Shown here piece after piece: positions 1-8,252 of a stretch of DNA of 32,865 nt. Below the pieces are notes generated by a model. That model searched no databases, had not been told where the DNA came from, and saw only the letters and a list, made by a program, of their open reading frames with translations. This DNA is from a virus: positions 1 through 32,865 of the IMG/VR virus record IMGVR_UViG_3300033233_000118. The stretch is one strand, 5' to 3'. Both the position numbers and the translations under genes were made by a program. The number at the start of each line of letters is the position of its first letter. Position 1 is the stretch's first letter.

Positions 1-2
1 TT

Positions 3-599
3 TCCGGCAAGATGACCGGACTCCCCGACTTCGGGGCGAAGGAGTTTGGTGAGTATGCGGCCAAGTATCGTGCCCAAGGCTTTGAAGTTCTTTCTCCTGT
101 TGAGTTGGATCGTGGCGACCATAGTGCTAGTTATTCTAGCTACATCCGCCGTGACGTTGCTCTTTTACTTAGCCCCGCCGTGGATCGGCTCTACCTTCTT
201 CCATCCTGGCGGGATTCCAAAGGTGCTAGGCTAGAAAAGCATCTTGCTGAGACTGTCGGGATGCCGGTGTACGATGCTAGTACCGGCGAGCTATACATCG
301 AGAACGTCGCAGACGAGGCCAAGCGGCTCGTCTTTGGTGATCGCCGGGAGAGCTACAACAATCCTTTGTCTGACTTTGGCCGCACCAAGGGTATTGTCAA
401 TGCGGTATTCAATCATAAACTCAAGGTAGATTTCACCGAAGAGGATGTCGCTTTATTTATGATTGCGGTCAAGCTTTCTCGTCTTACGAACAAGCCAGAC
501 CACCGGGACTCTCTTGTAGACATAATCGGTTATTCTCTTTGTTATGAATGGCTTACAGAGTTGCGCAGGGAGGCACGTAATGTCGCAGACCAGGGATAG
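3..599 (+). CDS. DUF4406 + DUF6378-type two-domain protein, 5' end outside window
   Basis: The reading frame is open to the window edge, and the codons before the first ATG (position 12) read Ser-Gly-Lys, so the sequence is SGK-MTGLPDFG. That matches the SGPMTGLP signature near the N-terminus of DUF4406 proteins (a nucleoside 2-deoxyribosyltransferase-like Rossmann fold), so the true start lies upstream. The first ~95 residues keep the family pattern (PVELD, then YIRRDVALL and LPSWRDSKGARLE). The second half, from about residue 100 (RRESYNNPLSDFGR, then FMIAVKLSRL and HRDSLVDIIGY), resembles DUF6378, a small helical domain common in phages. Both domains are usually linked to nucleotide metabolism or left unassigned, so the biochemical role is unproven. 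The next gene overlaps its end by 20 bases. Confidence 0.75.
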   Translation, partial: SGKMTGLPDFGAKEFGEYAAKYRAQGFEVLSPVELDRGDHSASYSSYIRRDVALLLSPAVDRLYLLPSWRDSKGARLEKHLAETVGMPVYDASTGELYIENVADEAKRLVFGDRRESYNNPLSDFGRTKGIVNAVFNHKLKVDFTEEDVALFMIAVKLSRLTNKPDHRDSLVDIIGYSLCYEWLTELRREARNVADQG

Positions 600-996
600 G
601 AGAGTCTTATACAAAGAACGGCACCGTGCGATTGGCTTGTGCGAGAAATGCCGAACATCCTCCATGCCAGGCCACCCGCTCTGCTTCCGGCATTGGGCCA
701 TCTATAAAATAGGTAAAGTCCATATGAAATCAAGCCAAATACCAGAACGGAAGCGGGTGGTGCGAGAGCACCTAATCGCAGCCCTATGGGCTCGGTATTG
801 GGCTGTTAAGAATAACGTGCTTTGCCCCGCTTCGGAGCTTGATCGAATGAAAGAAGCCACTGACATCCGGCTTCGCATTGGTATGGGATGGGGCGGCGTC
901 ATGGGCGTTCGTAAGTTGGCAACACTGATTAAAAGCATAGATCGAAAGGCCATGAAGCACAGGAACGGAGGGGTAAATGGATCAGACGAATCGTGA
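580..996 (+). CDS. Small Cys/His-containing phage protein, unknown function
   Basis: This 138-residue protein is placed at the ATG at 580 rather than the in-frame ATG at 544, because 580 is preceded by an AGGGAGG ribosome site at good distance and gives only a short overlap with the upstream gene. Near the N-terminus it has C-x2-C followed about ten residues later by C-x3-H (in LCEKCRTSS...LCFRHW), which looks like a small zinc-binding knuckle. The rest is basic and predicted helical. I do not recognise a named family. It sits directly before the lysozyme gene, overlapping it by 20 bases, and is probably co-transcribed with it. Confidence 0.6.
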   Translation: MSQTRDRRVLYKERHRAIGLCEKCRTSSMPGHPLCFRHWAIYKIGKVHMKSSQIPERKRVVREHLIAALWARYWAVKNNVLCPASELDRMKEATDIRLRIGMGWGGVMGVRKLATLIKSIDRKAMKHRNGGVNGSDES

Positions 997-1414
997 GCTT
1001 CTTAAGAAAGAACTAGTCCGTGACGAGGGCATGCGTCTTGAATCCTACAAAGACAGTGTGGGGCTATGGACTATCGGAGTGGGCCATCTTCTCGGCCCCA
1101 CTCAGCGCATGACCATCATCACTCGGGATGAGGCATGGGCTTTGCTGGAGCACGACATTGACACCGCTCTCGATATTGCCTACTTTCTGGTAAAAAGATG
1201 GACGGACAGAGAGATATCATCTGCCCGGGGGCGCGCGTTGGCCAACATGTCATTCAACCTGGGCTCGGGCCGACTTGCGGGATTCAAGAAGTTCATCGCT
1301 GCTCTAAATGTCTATGACTGGCCGACAGCCGCGAAGGAAATGATGGACAGTCGTTGGGCGACCCAGGTGGGGGGACGTGCTGTGCGGCTGCGCGATATGA
1401 TCTTGAATGGTTAG
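977..1414 (+). CDS. Endolysin, T4-type lysozyme (glycoside hydrolase family 24)
   Basis: It cleaves the N-acetylmuramic acid to N-acetylglucosamine bond of peptidoglycan for host lysis. The N-terminus matches T4 lysozyme closely: Glu17, Asp26 and Thr32 (in RDEGMRLESYKD...GLWTIGVGH) have the same spacing as the T4 catalytic residues Glu11, Asp20 and Thr26. The C-terminal half keeps the ALANMSFNLG and SRWATQVGGRA segments of the family. At 145 residues it is close to the usual length of about 160. There is no signal peptide, so it should need a holin to reach the wall. The holin candidate lies on the opposite strand about 3 kb away. The ATG at 977 overlaps the preceding gene, and the stop overlaps the next start. 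Confidence 0.93.
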   Translation: MDQTNRELLKKELVRDEGMRLESYKDSVGLWTIGVGHLLGPTQRMTIITRDEAWALLEHDIDTALDIAYFLVKRWTDREISSARGRALANMSFNLGSGRLAGFKKFIAALNVYDWPTAAKEMMDSRWATQVGGRAVRLRDMILNG

Positions 1415-2387
1415 ACTCTCAGTTATTATCCCGTCAGCGGGCCGTCACACCCTAGAGAACACGGTCGAGTCCGCCCTCAGACAGTTGAACGATAGTGACG
1501 AACTCATTGTGGTGGGGAGCCGACGACCTCAGCAGTTCAAGTCAGATTATTCCAAGAACCAGGAACGGGTTTGCCGATTCGTTCACAGGGGCAATGGGGG
1601 CACACTCTCGAATCAGTTGAGTGTGCGGACAGGGAAAGAAGTTGGTCATCCTTCGGGTGCCGAGGAACGCGACCTCGGTGATGCAGTCGCAACCGGCACC
1701 CATCTGCTGCATTGTGATGACGATGACATATATACGAAGAACGCCTTTGGTGACATCCGGCGTGTGGTTGCCCTGAATCCTGAGTGTGTACATATTTTCC
1801 AAATGAAGTATGGGATGCAGCCCCAATGGGTAAGCCCGTACTCCGTGGACATTGACGGAGAGCCAACACTTGGAGTACATGAGGCGATCACGCTAGGCAA
1901 CTTCGGGGGGATGCAGATGGTATTCCCCCGAGTTACTCCTAACCCCCTGTGGAATGATGGTAGAAACATGGCAGAGGATTACTTTGTGACTAAGCGATAC
2001 CTCGAAGCCCTAGACACAGGCCTAATCTGGCCCCATATAACAATAGGGATCATCCGCCCTACGGCTGAACAGATCGCCGAACACACGGGACGAGAAGTTC
2101 AGCCGATCTATGCTCCACAGCCCTTTTGGGATGGCCGGGTAGATGCAAGGCGCAAACCAGAACGCCCCTATAGTCCTACTATGATGGCTGCACTTCGGCG
2201 GGTAATGAAGCAACCATCCCAGGGCAGGCCCCTATACGTCAATGTCTGTACGGAATGTGATTATGATTGGATGGCCCCCGAAAATATGCCCTCTAGATGC
2301 CCCAAATGCGGCCGCATCAGCCGTATAGAGATACTCTGTATTAACTCTGGCTTGCCGGGAGAAAAGGACCGTCGATATGAAGTATGA
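1407..2387 (+). CDS. GT-A fold (family 2-like) glycosyltransferase with C-terminal zinc ribbon
   Basis: The N-terminus RLSVIIPSAGR followed by ENTVESALRQ is the nucleotide-sugar binding start of a GT2-type enzyme. Four aspartates at residues 104-107 (HCDDDDIY) form the DxD metal and sugar-nucleotide site. A stretch near residues 185-195 (RNMAEDYFVTKRYLEA) may provide the catalytic acidic residue. The last ~45 residues hold Cys281, Cys284, Cys298 and Cys301 in two CxxC pairs typical of a zinc ribbon, which is unusual on this fold. Donor and acceptor cannot be read from the sequence. It overlaps the lysozyme gene by 8 bases and the FAD enzyme by 11 bases, so it belongs to one translationally coupled cassette with the next two genes. 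Confidence 0.82.
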   Translation: MVRLSVIIPSAGRHTLENTVESALRQLNDSDELIVVGSRRPQQFKSDYSKNQERVCRFVHRGNGGTLSNQLSVRTGKEVGHPSGAEERDLGDAVATGTHLLHCDDDDIYTKNAFGDIRRVVALNPECVHIFQMKYGMQPQWVSPYSVDIDGEPTLGVHEAITLGNFGGMQMVFPRVTPNPLWNDGRNMAEDYFVTKRYLEALDTGLIWPHITIGIIRPTAEQIAEHTGREVQPIYAPQPFWDGRVDARRKPERPYSPTMMAALRRVMKQPSQGRPLYVNVCTECDYDWMAPENMPSRCPKCGRISRIEILCINSGLPGEKDRRYEV

Positions 2388-3345
2388 TGCGGCAGTAATC
2401 GGTGGGGGAATTTATGGCTGCAAGGTAGCCTTGGCATTACGGAAAGCCGGAGTCAAGAAGGTGGTTCTTATTGAGCGCAATGCTAGGCTGATGCAGGAAG
2501 CATCCCGAGTGAATCAGTCCAGAATTCATCGCGGTTTTCACTACCCTCGTAGCCTTGAGACAGCCCGAGCAATGAACGCAAGCTTTGACCGCTTCTGTAT
2601 CGACCATTGGTACGCAATAACGCCAATGGAACAGATTTATGCCATCGCCGCTGAGGGCAGCAAAGTAACCCCCGGACAATTCGAGGAGTTCTGTGGTGAG
2701 GCCGGGCTACCAGTCAATCCGGTAAAGACTGGCCTGTTCAAGCCCGGCATGGTGGACTACGAGTATCTAGCACATGAGGCTGTAATTGACAGCAATCTGC
2801 TGGAGATGGCCTTTGTGGAGCAGCTTGCCATGGCAGGAGTGGAGGTAATCTACGGCAGAAAAGCCATTATTGAAGAGCTTGATGCAGATTGGATATTCGA
2901 TGTAACGTACTCCAACCTGAAATGCCGGACGCCTATTAAGCTAGGGCATTGTGAGATCGTGCTTATGCCTGAGCCTCCGATGCTTGAGGGCCGGGCCGTG
3001 TTGGTGCTGGATGGGCCATTTTGGAGTGCAGCCCCTTATCCTACCTCTGCCTGTTGGCAAATGACCCATGTGACAAAGATGCTACATGCCGATCAAGAGG
3101 CCAGCGATGGATCACATGCTGAGGCTATGCTGGCAGCGGCGGAGGAGTTCATTGAGGGGATAGGTAAGCCAGCCTGGCACCGAAGTATTTACATGACTAG
3201 GGCGGTGATTGACGATCCGGCCACGGATGCCCGGCCTAGCCTGTGGGAAGCTGATGAAGGCAATCCAAAGGTGATTCACATACTTGGTGGGAAGCTGAGT
3301 GGAATCTATTACATAGAGGAGAGAATATGGCAGATGTTCAAGTAG
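2377..3345 (+). CDS. FAD-dependent oxidoreductase (DAO-like)
   Basis: The protein starts with a clear dinucleotide-binding fold: YDAAVIGGGIYGCKVAL (GxGxxG at about residues 9-14) with the acidic end of strand 2 in VVLIERN. The following SRVNQSRIHRGFHYPRS resembles the flavin-contact region of D-amino-acid/glycerol-3-phosphate oxidase-like enzymes. Near the C-terminus, VIHILGGKLSGIYY is the usual second FAD-contacting Gly-rich stretch. The length (322 residues) is slightly short for the family. Related enzymes are found in surface polysaccharide clusters, which fits the glycosyltransferase before it and the epimerase-like gene after it. The substrate is unknown. It overlaps its neighbours by 11 and 19 bases. 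Confidence 0.8.
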   Translation: MKYDAAVIGGGIYGCKVALALRKAGVKKVVLIERNARLMQEASRVNQSRIHRGFHYPRSLETARAMNASFDRFCIDHWYAITPMEQIYAIAAEGSKVTPGQFEEFCGEAGLPVNPVKTGLFKPGMVDYEYLAHEAVIDSNLLEMAFVEQLAMAGVEVIYGRKAIIEELDADWIFDVTYSNLKCRTPIKLGHCEIVLMPEPPMLEGRAVLVLDGPFWSAAPYPTSACWQMTHVTKMLHADQEASDGSHAEAMLAAAEEFIEGIGKPAWHRSIYMTRAVIDDPATDARPSLWEADEGNPKVIHILGGKLSGIYYIEERIWQMFK

Positions 3346-4019
3346 GAAGACGAGCCCTTATAGGTTTTTCTGGATTCGTGGGGTCTTCGATTGATAGAAA
3401 AGAAAGGTTCACGGACCGTTTCAACTCCAAGAACATTGATACAATCCAAGGAGACTTTGATCTACTTGTCATAGCAGGAGCGCCCGGAACCAAGTGGAAG
3501 GCCAACGCCCGACCCGAGCATGACCAATTGGCCATACAACGACTGACCTCAAATCTCATACATTCGACCGCCAAACGCACTGTATTAATTTCGACGATTG
3601 ATGCCACCAGGGACCACGCCTACGGCCGCAATCGTAAGTTTCTGGAGGATTTTGTTCTGGAGGAATTCCCCAAGGCCGCTGTGATCCGGTTGCCCGCCCT
3701 ATTCGGTCCGGGACTCCGTAAAAATTCTCTTTATGATCTCATCTCGGGACGACCTACCAACGGCGGTATGTTCCACTGGTACGACATCAGGGAACTGTGG
3801 GGGGATATCGTCTTCGCAAAGCCGGGGATCAGTAGCCCAATGTCCGAAGCAGTCAGCATGCAGGAGATCGCAGATCGATTCTTCAATGGCGTGGCTTTGG
3901 GACCAGGGACACCGGACTACAACTACTCGGAATCCGGCCCCTTTACTATGACCCGTGAAGAAGCACTTAGACGCATTGGGATTTTCGTGGAGGAATATCG
4001 TGCCCTATATTCCAAATAA
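3327..4019 (+). CDS. NAD(P)-binding SDR / epimerase-like protein
   Basis: The N-terminus ALIGFSGFVGSSI carries GxxGxxG (Gly13, Gly16, Gly19), typical of extended short-chain dehydrogenases such as sugar-nucleotide epimerases. LLVIAGAPGTKW and TVLISTIDA correspond to strands 4 and 5 of the fold. HAYGRNRKFLEDFV is the YxxxK region, but the expected lysine position is Arg103, with Lys104 next to it, so activity may be altered. VIRLPALFGPGLRKN matches the substrate-side loop of epimerases. At 230 residues it is shorter than a full epimerase (about 300). Context suggests processing of a sugar or sugar nucleotide for the adjacent glycosyltransferase. The exact reaction cannot be assigned. Confidence 0.75.
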   Translation: MADVQVGRRALIGFSGFVGSSIDRKERFTDRFNSKNIDTIQGDFDLLVIAGAPGTKWKANARPEHDQLAIQRLTSNLIHSTAKRTVLISTIDATRDHAYGRNRKFLEDFVLEEFPKAAVIRLPALFGPGLRKNSLYDLISGRPTNGGMFHWYDIRELWGDIVFAKPGISSPMSEAVSMQEIADRFFNGVALGPGTPDYNYSESGPFTMTREEALRRIGIFVEEYRALYSK

Positions 4020-4350
4020 GCGGCGTGAAGTTCTCGATCAATATGTGAACGGACTAGCCGACTACATTAAGGAAACCAATCTCGAAAGCTCCTGGCTAGG
4101 TGACACTAATTATGTCATAACTCGGCTGCTCATGCGGCTGGTTCAGACCTTCGGCCCGATGCGGTACTGGATGGCGGTGTCACTTCTCGGGACGCTAGAG
4201 GCCGTGAAGATCGAAATCTTCCGCCGGGCCATCGGTCCATATGAGAACAAGCAGCAGGAGATCAATGGGGATGTCCCCGAGTTTATCCCACCGGAGGAAA
4301 TAGAAATGCCCTCAGAGCCACGAAGGCCAAGAGGGCAATTGGAGGACTAG
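4000..4350 (+). CDS. DUF6899-like phage protein
   Basis: I place the start at the GTG at 4000, preceded by GGAGG six bases upstream. The resulting N-terminus (M/V)PYIPNKRREVLD fits the MPYI start I recall for DUF6899 proteins. An upstream GTG in the same frame (3955) would overlap the previous gene by 65 bases. The body has the family pattern: DTNYVITRLL, LGTLEAVKIEIFRRAIGPYENKQQ, then NGDV. The C-terminal tail is acidic and proline rich. Function is unknown. It is the last plus-strand gene before the convergent minus-strand block, whose first stop codon lies one base away. Confidence 0.7.
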   Translation: MPYIPNKRREVLDQYVNGLADYIKETNLESSWLGDTNYVITRLLMRLVQTFGPMRYWMAVSLLGTLEAVKIEIFRRAIGPYENKQQEINGDVPEFIPPEEIEMPSEPRRPRGQLED

Positions 4351-4351
4351 A

Positions 4352-4759
4352 TTACTTGGAAGCTACGCCTTGAAGTTTTTCCACAGTGCGCATCCCGCCG
4401 AGGCCAAGCATGCCTACCAAAAGGGTCGTTAGAAGTTCCGTCTGCATAACAGGGAGGGCTACTGGCCTGTGAACTATGGTGCTGGCCCACATCACCAACG
4501 GACCGAGAACCAATTGAAAAGCTAGAGCACTACCACATACCCACCCGATAAACGGCCTCCATCCTGACACGAATAATGTTGGGCTGGCGGCTTCTATTTC
4601 ATTGATCTTATTCTGACCAGCAATGACAGCTAAATCTCCCGACTGCTGAAGCTCTTGTAGTTTCAAAAGGGCTTCAGCTTTCTGTTTTGGATCGGGAATC
4701 AATCGTTCGATTAATTTCTCTCCGATATCTAATATCGAACCTATGATAGGTAATGGCAT
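4352..4759 (-). CDS. Holin, GTA/3TM type
   Basis: A 135-residue membrane protein with an amphipathic, charged N-terminal half (EKLIERLIPDPKQKAEALLKLQ) followed by hydrophobic segments at about residues 68-92 and 105-122. The sequence SGWRPFIGWVCGSALAFQ and the ending LLVGMLGLGGMRTVEK are characteristic of the 3TM holin family known from gene transfer agents and many phages. Holins form inner-membrane lesions that let the endolysin reach peptidoglycan. The ATG at 4759 has GGGGGAG upstream. It follows a small membrane protein gene with which it shares one base. The lysozyme lies in the facing plus-strand operon, so the lysis functions are on opposite strands. Confidence 0.85.
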   Translation of the reverse strand: MPLPIIGSILDIGEKLIERLIPDPKQKAEALLKLQELQQSGDLAVIAGQNKINEIEAASPTLFVSGWRPFIGWVCGSALAFQLVLGPLVMWASTIVHRPVALPVMQTELLTTLLVGMLGLGGMRTVEKLQGVASK

Positions 4760-4944
4760 TACTCCCCCTCCAATTTCTTTTCAATGCGCCCAAGTGATTC
4801 TTTTATATCATCGAACTTAGTCTCTAAGATTGCAATTTTTACCCCGTGCTGGCCTTGAGTTTTTGATGTTAGACCAATCCAGGCTAGGGTTATCGTTCCA
4901 ACCCCGCCTAGAATCCAACCCATCGGATCAAATTCTTCTTTCAT
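4759..4944 (-). CDS. Small membrane protein with C-terminal coiled coil, lysis-associated candidate
   Basis: A 61-residue protein with one hydrophobic segment (about residues 8-26, GWILGGVGTITLAWIGLTS) followed by a charged helix with heptad spacing (ILETKFDDIKESLGRIEKKLE). This layout, one membrane span plus a short coiled coil, is shared by XhlA-type lysis proteins and by some second holins or antiholins. Its position immediately upstream of the holin candidate supports a lysis role, which is inference. Its ATG overlaps the stop of the large gene before it (ATGA), indicating translational coupling. Confidence 0.62.
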   Translation of the reverse strand: MKEEFDPMGWILGGVGTITLAWIGLTSKTQGQHGVKIAILETKFDDIKESLGRIEKKLEGE

Positions 4945-7900
4945 TGCGCCGCCTTTTGCTTAGGGGGAAATGCCGTATTTACGAGTGCTGGTGTCACCAT
5001 CGGGCCGACAAATGGAATGACCCTAGGTAGCGTCACTTGCATAATCTTCTTTCCTAATGGTGTAAAATCTCCATGTGCAGATGCAATCACTCCAGACCCT
5101 AGATCAACACCATCAGAGATAGTCGGCCCGGCGACAGTAGAGTACAACTTCTGTTCGTCTGTGGCCGTGACCATAGTATCTCCAAGCCAGCCCAAAGAGA
5201 TGCCCGCAAGTATGTTGTCCAAGTAACGAGTGGCCTCTTTGCGAGGTTTGCCTCGGAAGAAAGACTTCACATCATTGATAACCTCACCGCCCACCATTGC
5301 CACTGGCAACATCTTAGCCAGCGGTGCCCAATCCCCATCCTTCAATGCAGGGTCGATGATGTACTTCCTGTTGAACTCACCCTGCTGATATACGAAGCTT
5401 TTGAACTGCACGAGTATCTTCAACCACGGGTTTTCAAAAGCTGGTGACAATGACAGTGCATCACTCCAAAAGTTGACATCAGTGGACATCTTGAGGCCCG
5501 CCTTCTGGAAATCCTCCTCTGTAAGCACCCCGCCTCGTGCTGTAATAGCCTTCGGATCAAGGCCCCGTTCAACCATAACCTTCTCGATTTTAAAGAGTTC
5601 TTTCTGCAGAGAGCTTTTCTCAAATCCTGGGCTGATTGCGGTCATCCGATTATTGAGTTCTGTCATCCGTTCGGCAGCCCAGGAAGCCATCGTCCAACCA
5701 CGGATCACTGAATACTTTCTGGCGAAGGTGTCGGCGAAAGTGAAGCCTGAATATTTCAAGGATTTTTCAGCCTCATTTCCTGCTATCCCCATGCTGGCTT
5801 CGGAGTTTCTAATCAGCGCGGGAAGTATGGCCCCGCTGCGGACGATCCGATCTTCCATCGCAGGATCGGATCGCATCAGAGTAAGAAAATCTCTCCATGA
5901 ATGCTTGAATCCCGTGATAGCAATGGGTGATAGCATCTGTGATAACTGTGAAATCTGAGACAGGCCGAGCTTATTGACAGCCTGAAAAGCTAAAACCCCT
6001 TTCAAACCAGCCTTTATGTTAGAGTCGAGAAGTACTCCATGCTCATAGCCAAGTGAACGTGCAATCACACCTTCTGCCATATCCCGCTGCCAATTGCTAT
6101 TGATCCCTTCAAGCTTATCGAAAGCCCGGGGGAATAGGGTCTTGACATTCAGAATCTTGGGTAGGTCTTTAGGTTTGGCAAAGGGCTGTCCTACTTTAGT
6201 TTGATGCCAACTATCGAGTACGGTCTTTGCTTCATCTGCAGTAAGATTGATAGCATCTTTATTGGCTGGAATTTTGATGATATTAGTTAGCGTACCACCA
6301 CGCCCGAGCCGGGCAATGGACTGCTGCTTGGCTACGTTGCCAAGAGCCATCGCACTCCGTCTGTTCGGCATAAGTGTACCGACCTCGATGTGGATGGCAT
6401 CACCATCTTTCCACGTCCCGAGGGTGATCTTCATGCCAGGGTATTTGGTGCGGAACTCTTGAGCGAGTGCCGCAATCTCATCAACGTGCGCGGCGCTGAA
6501 CTCCCCTATCGGAACGGACTTTCCTGCCAGAGCTACCGCGAAGCCATGTGTTGCTACTGGTGAGAGGGCAGGATCGAGGTTAAATGTAGCACCGTTATGC
6601 TGGATTGTGTGTGCCACAACCCTATCCGATGCTCCGATCTCATATGTAAATGGCATGGGCCGGGCGGGATCGCCGAAGCGTGTGATGTTATCGAGCATTC
6701 TAGCAGAGGTTGCTAGGTACTTGGGAAGAACCGCGCTCGGGTTGATCTCGAATCCCGGGAGATTATAGCGGCGACCGAGCGTGGTTACTGAACCGTGTAT
6801 CTGGCCCTTGCCAGAAGTCATTACATCCGTGACCTCCCCCGCATTCCGGGCGTGCAGTCCTTCCAAGAATGATTTTGCCTTTTCCTCAGTCCAGCCCTGC
6901 CCCTTCTTCAACACGGCAATCGCTTCGTCCCGAAGTGGATCACCCTCCGTAACGAACCGAATCGTGTTGACATACACATGGGGCATGCCACCCCAATCTG
7001 CGCGTTTAACAAAGCGGTGTATGGAGTCATCCCTTGGGTCAAACACGGGCACTCCTGCTTGTTCTAGGAGATCGCCCACATGTGACCCAAGTGTCCGAAC
7101 CTGTTCCATCTTGTCCGCAAGCAATGCGGGATCAGTCTTGGTCAGCTTAGAGAGTTGTTCTTGCGATATTTGCCCACTCAGCATTTGCCCAACTAATGTC
7201 TGATCGTCTTTGGACAAATCGCCTAATGCCCTAGTCACAGCAGCGATCCACTCACCCGTTTGTGTATGCTGTGCAACTCTTCCCGCCATCAACTGATCCG
7301 CCGTAGCGTGCAGTCCATTCTTTCTAAGGATTTGTTCGCCATTAAGTACCACGTAGTCGGTCATATTGGCGAGTAGGCCCCTGACCGCTACATAGGTCTT
7401 AACACCGAGCATGGCTTTAGCAGTCATTCCGGCTGCGGTTCCAGCAACGGCACCCGCACCCCCAATCACCTTTCCAGCACCCTGCAGTCCGAGGCCAACA
7501 GTCTTTCCGATGACAGCACCGGCTGGCGGAAAGACCGCACCTATGGCCGCATTCTGGAGCAGGTCTTTCTGTACAGGCTCATTGTTTGCTATGTTCTGAC
7601 CAGCACCCCACGTCACCATTGAGGCGATCCCGTGGGCTTCTACTGCCGCGATCTTCACAAGCAGACTAGGGAGGGGTCCAGTAGCAACTTTGATTACTTT
7701 TCCTATAGGAGCGACTGTGGCCGCAATAGTGGCGAGGCCGCGATCCGTAGATTGCCGTTCCTCTACTGTGGGTTGGTCAGCCAGAAGTTCATTGAGACGC
7801 TTGATGATTTTAGGGTCTACGTTATTGGACTTCTGGTAGATTGCTACATCAGTTGCTAGGGCTTTCTGCTCCTCGGGAGTGACAGGTACACCAATAGCTT

Positions 7901-8252
7901 TGCGGAACTCCTGGCTAAGAACGCGAAGTCCGTTGGCTGGTCCCTCGGCCTTGGGAAGAAGGGAAAATGTTTGAACATCATGCGCGATATACTTGGCAGT
8001 ATTGATCCCCCCGCCGATTGTCTCCTGAACGAACTTCCCCGTGTTCTCGGGGAAACCCTTAACAAAATCCAGGGCGGGGTTACTCCCTGTTGGTTTTTCA
8101 TTTACTAGTGGTCCCGCTGCGACTTCTGGTACCCCTCCGTAATTAGGGTCCATCCTAGAAAGACCCGATGTCTTTACCGCAGGAGCAGCGGAAGAAGGGT
8201 CCATCCTTGATACGGTAACATAATTAGGGTCCAGTCTAGAAAGTTCTGACAT
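4941..8252 (-). CDS. Large internal virion / DNA-ejection protein candidate
   Basis: An 1103-residue protein at the downstream end of the structural block, following two smaller Ala/Gln-rich proteins, as the large internal ejection protein does in podovirus maps. The first ~45 residues hold three related SR(L/M)DP motifs, two of them followed by NY. Residues ~190-290 are hydrophobic Gly/Ala-rich segments (VAPIGKVIKV, GAVFPPAGAVIGKTVGLGL) that could insert in a membrane. The rest is long and mostly helical. The C-terminal region (NPWLKILVQFKSFVYQQGEFN...) resembles C-termini of large phage polyvalent/internal proteins in my judgement. I see no lysozyme or transglycosylase signature. It could also be a different minor virion protein. 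Its start overlaps the preceding stop (TAATG). Confidence 0.6.
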   Translation of the reverse strand: MSELSRLDPNYVTVSRMDPSSAAPAVKTSGLSRMDPNYGGVPEVAAGPLVNEKPTGSNPALDFVKGFPENTGKFVQETIGGGINTAKYIAHDVQTFSLLPKAEGPANGLRVLSQEFRKAIGVPVTPEEQKALATDVAIYQKSNNVDPKIIKRLNELLADQPTVEERQSTDRGLATIAATVAPIGKVIKVATGPLPSLLVKIAAVEAHGIASMVTWGAGQNIANNEPVQKDLLQNAAIGAVFPPAGAVIGKTVGLGLQGAGKVIGGAGAVAGTAAGMTAKAMLGVKTYVAVRGLLANMTDYVVLNGEQILRKNGLHATADQLMAGRVAQHTQTGEWIAAVTRALGDLSKDDQTLVGQMLSGQISQEQLSKLTKTDPALLADKMEQVRTLGSHVGDLLEQAGVPVFDPRDDSIHRFVKRADWGGMPHVYVNTIRFVTEGDPLRDEAIAVLKKGQGWTEEKAKSFLEGLHARNAGEVTDVMTSGKGQIHGSVTTLGRRYNLPGFEINPSAVLPKYLATSARMLDNITRFGDPARPMPFTYEIGASDRVVAHTIQHNGATFNLDPALSPVATHGFAVALAGKSVPIGEFSAAHVDEIAALAQEFRTKYPGMKITLGTWKDGDAIHIEVGTLMPNRRSAMALGNVAKQQSIARLGRGGTLTNIIKIPANKDAINLTADEAKTVLDSWHQTKVGQPFAKPKDLPKILNVKTLFPRAFDKLEGINSNWQRDMAEGVIARSLGYEHGVLLDSNIKAGLKGVLAFQAVNKLGLSQISQLSQMLSPIAITGFKHSWRDFLTLMRSDPAMEDRIVRSGAILPALIRNSEASMGIAGNEAEKSLKYSGFTFADTFARKYSVIRGWTMASWAAERMTELNNRMTAISPGFEKSSLQKELFKIEKVMVERGLDPKAITARGGVLTEEDFQKAGLKMSTDVNFWSDALSLSPAFENPWLKILVQFKSFVYQQGEFNRKYIIDPALKDGDWAPLAKMLPVAMVGGEVINDVKSFFRGKPRKEATRYLDNILAGISLGWLGDTMVTATDEQKLYSTVAGPTISDGVDLGSGVIASAHGDFTPLGKKIMQVTLPRVIPFVGPMVTPALVNTAFPPKQKAAQ

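Noticed and set aside
4351-4351. Intrinsic terminator at the convergent junction
   Set aside because: The stop codons are separated by a single base, and I saw no convincing stem followed by a T-run near 4300-4400.
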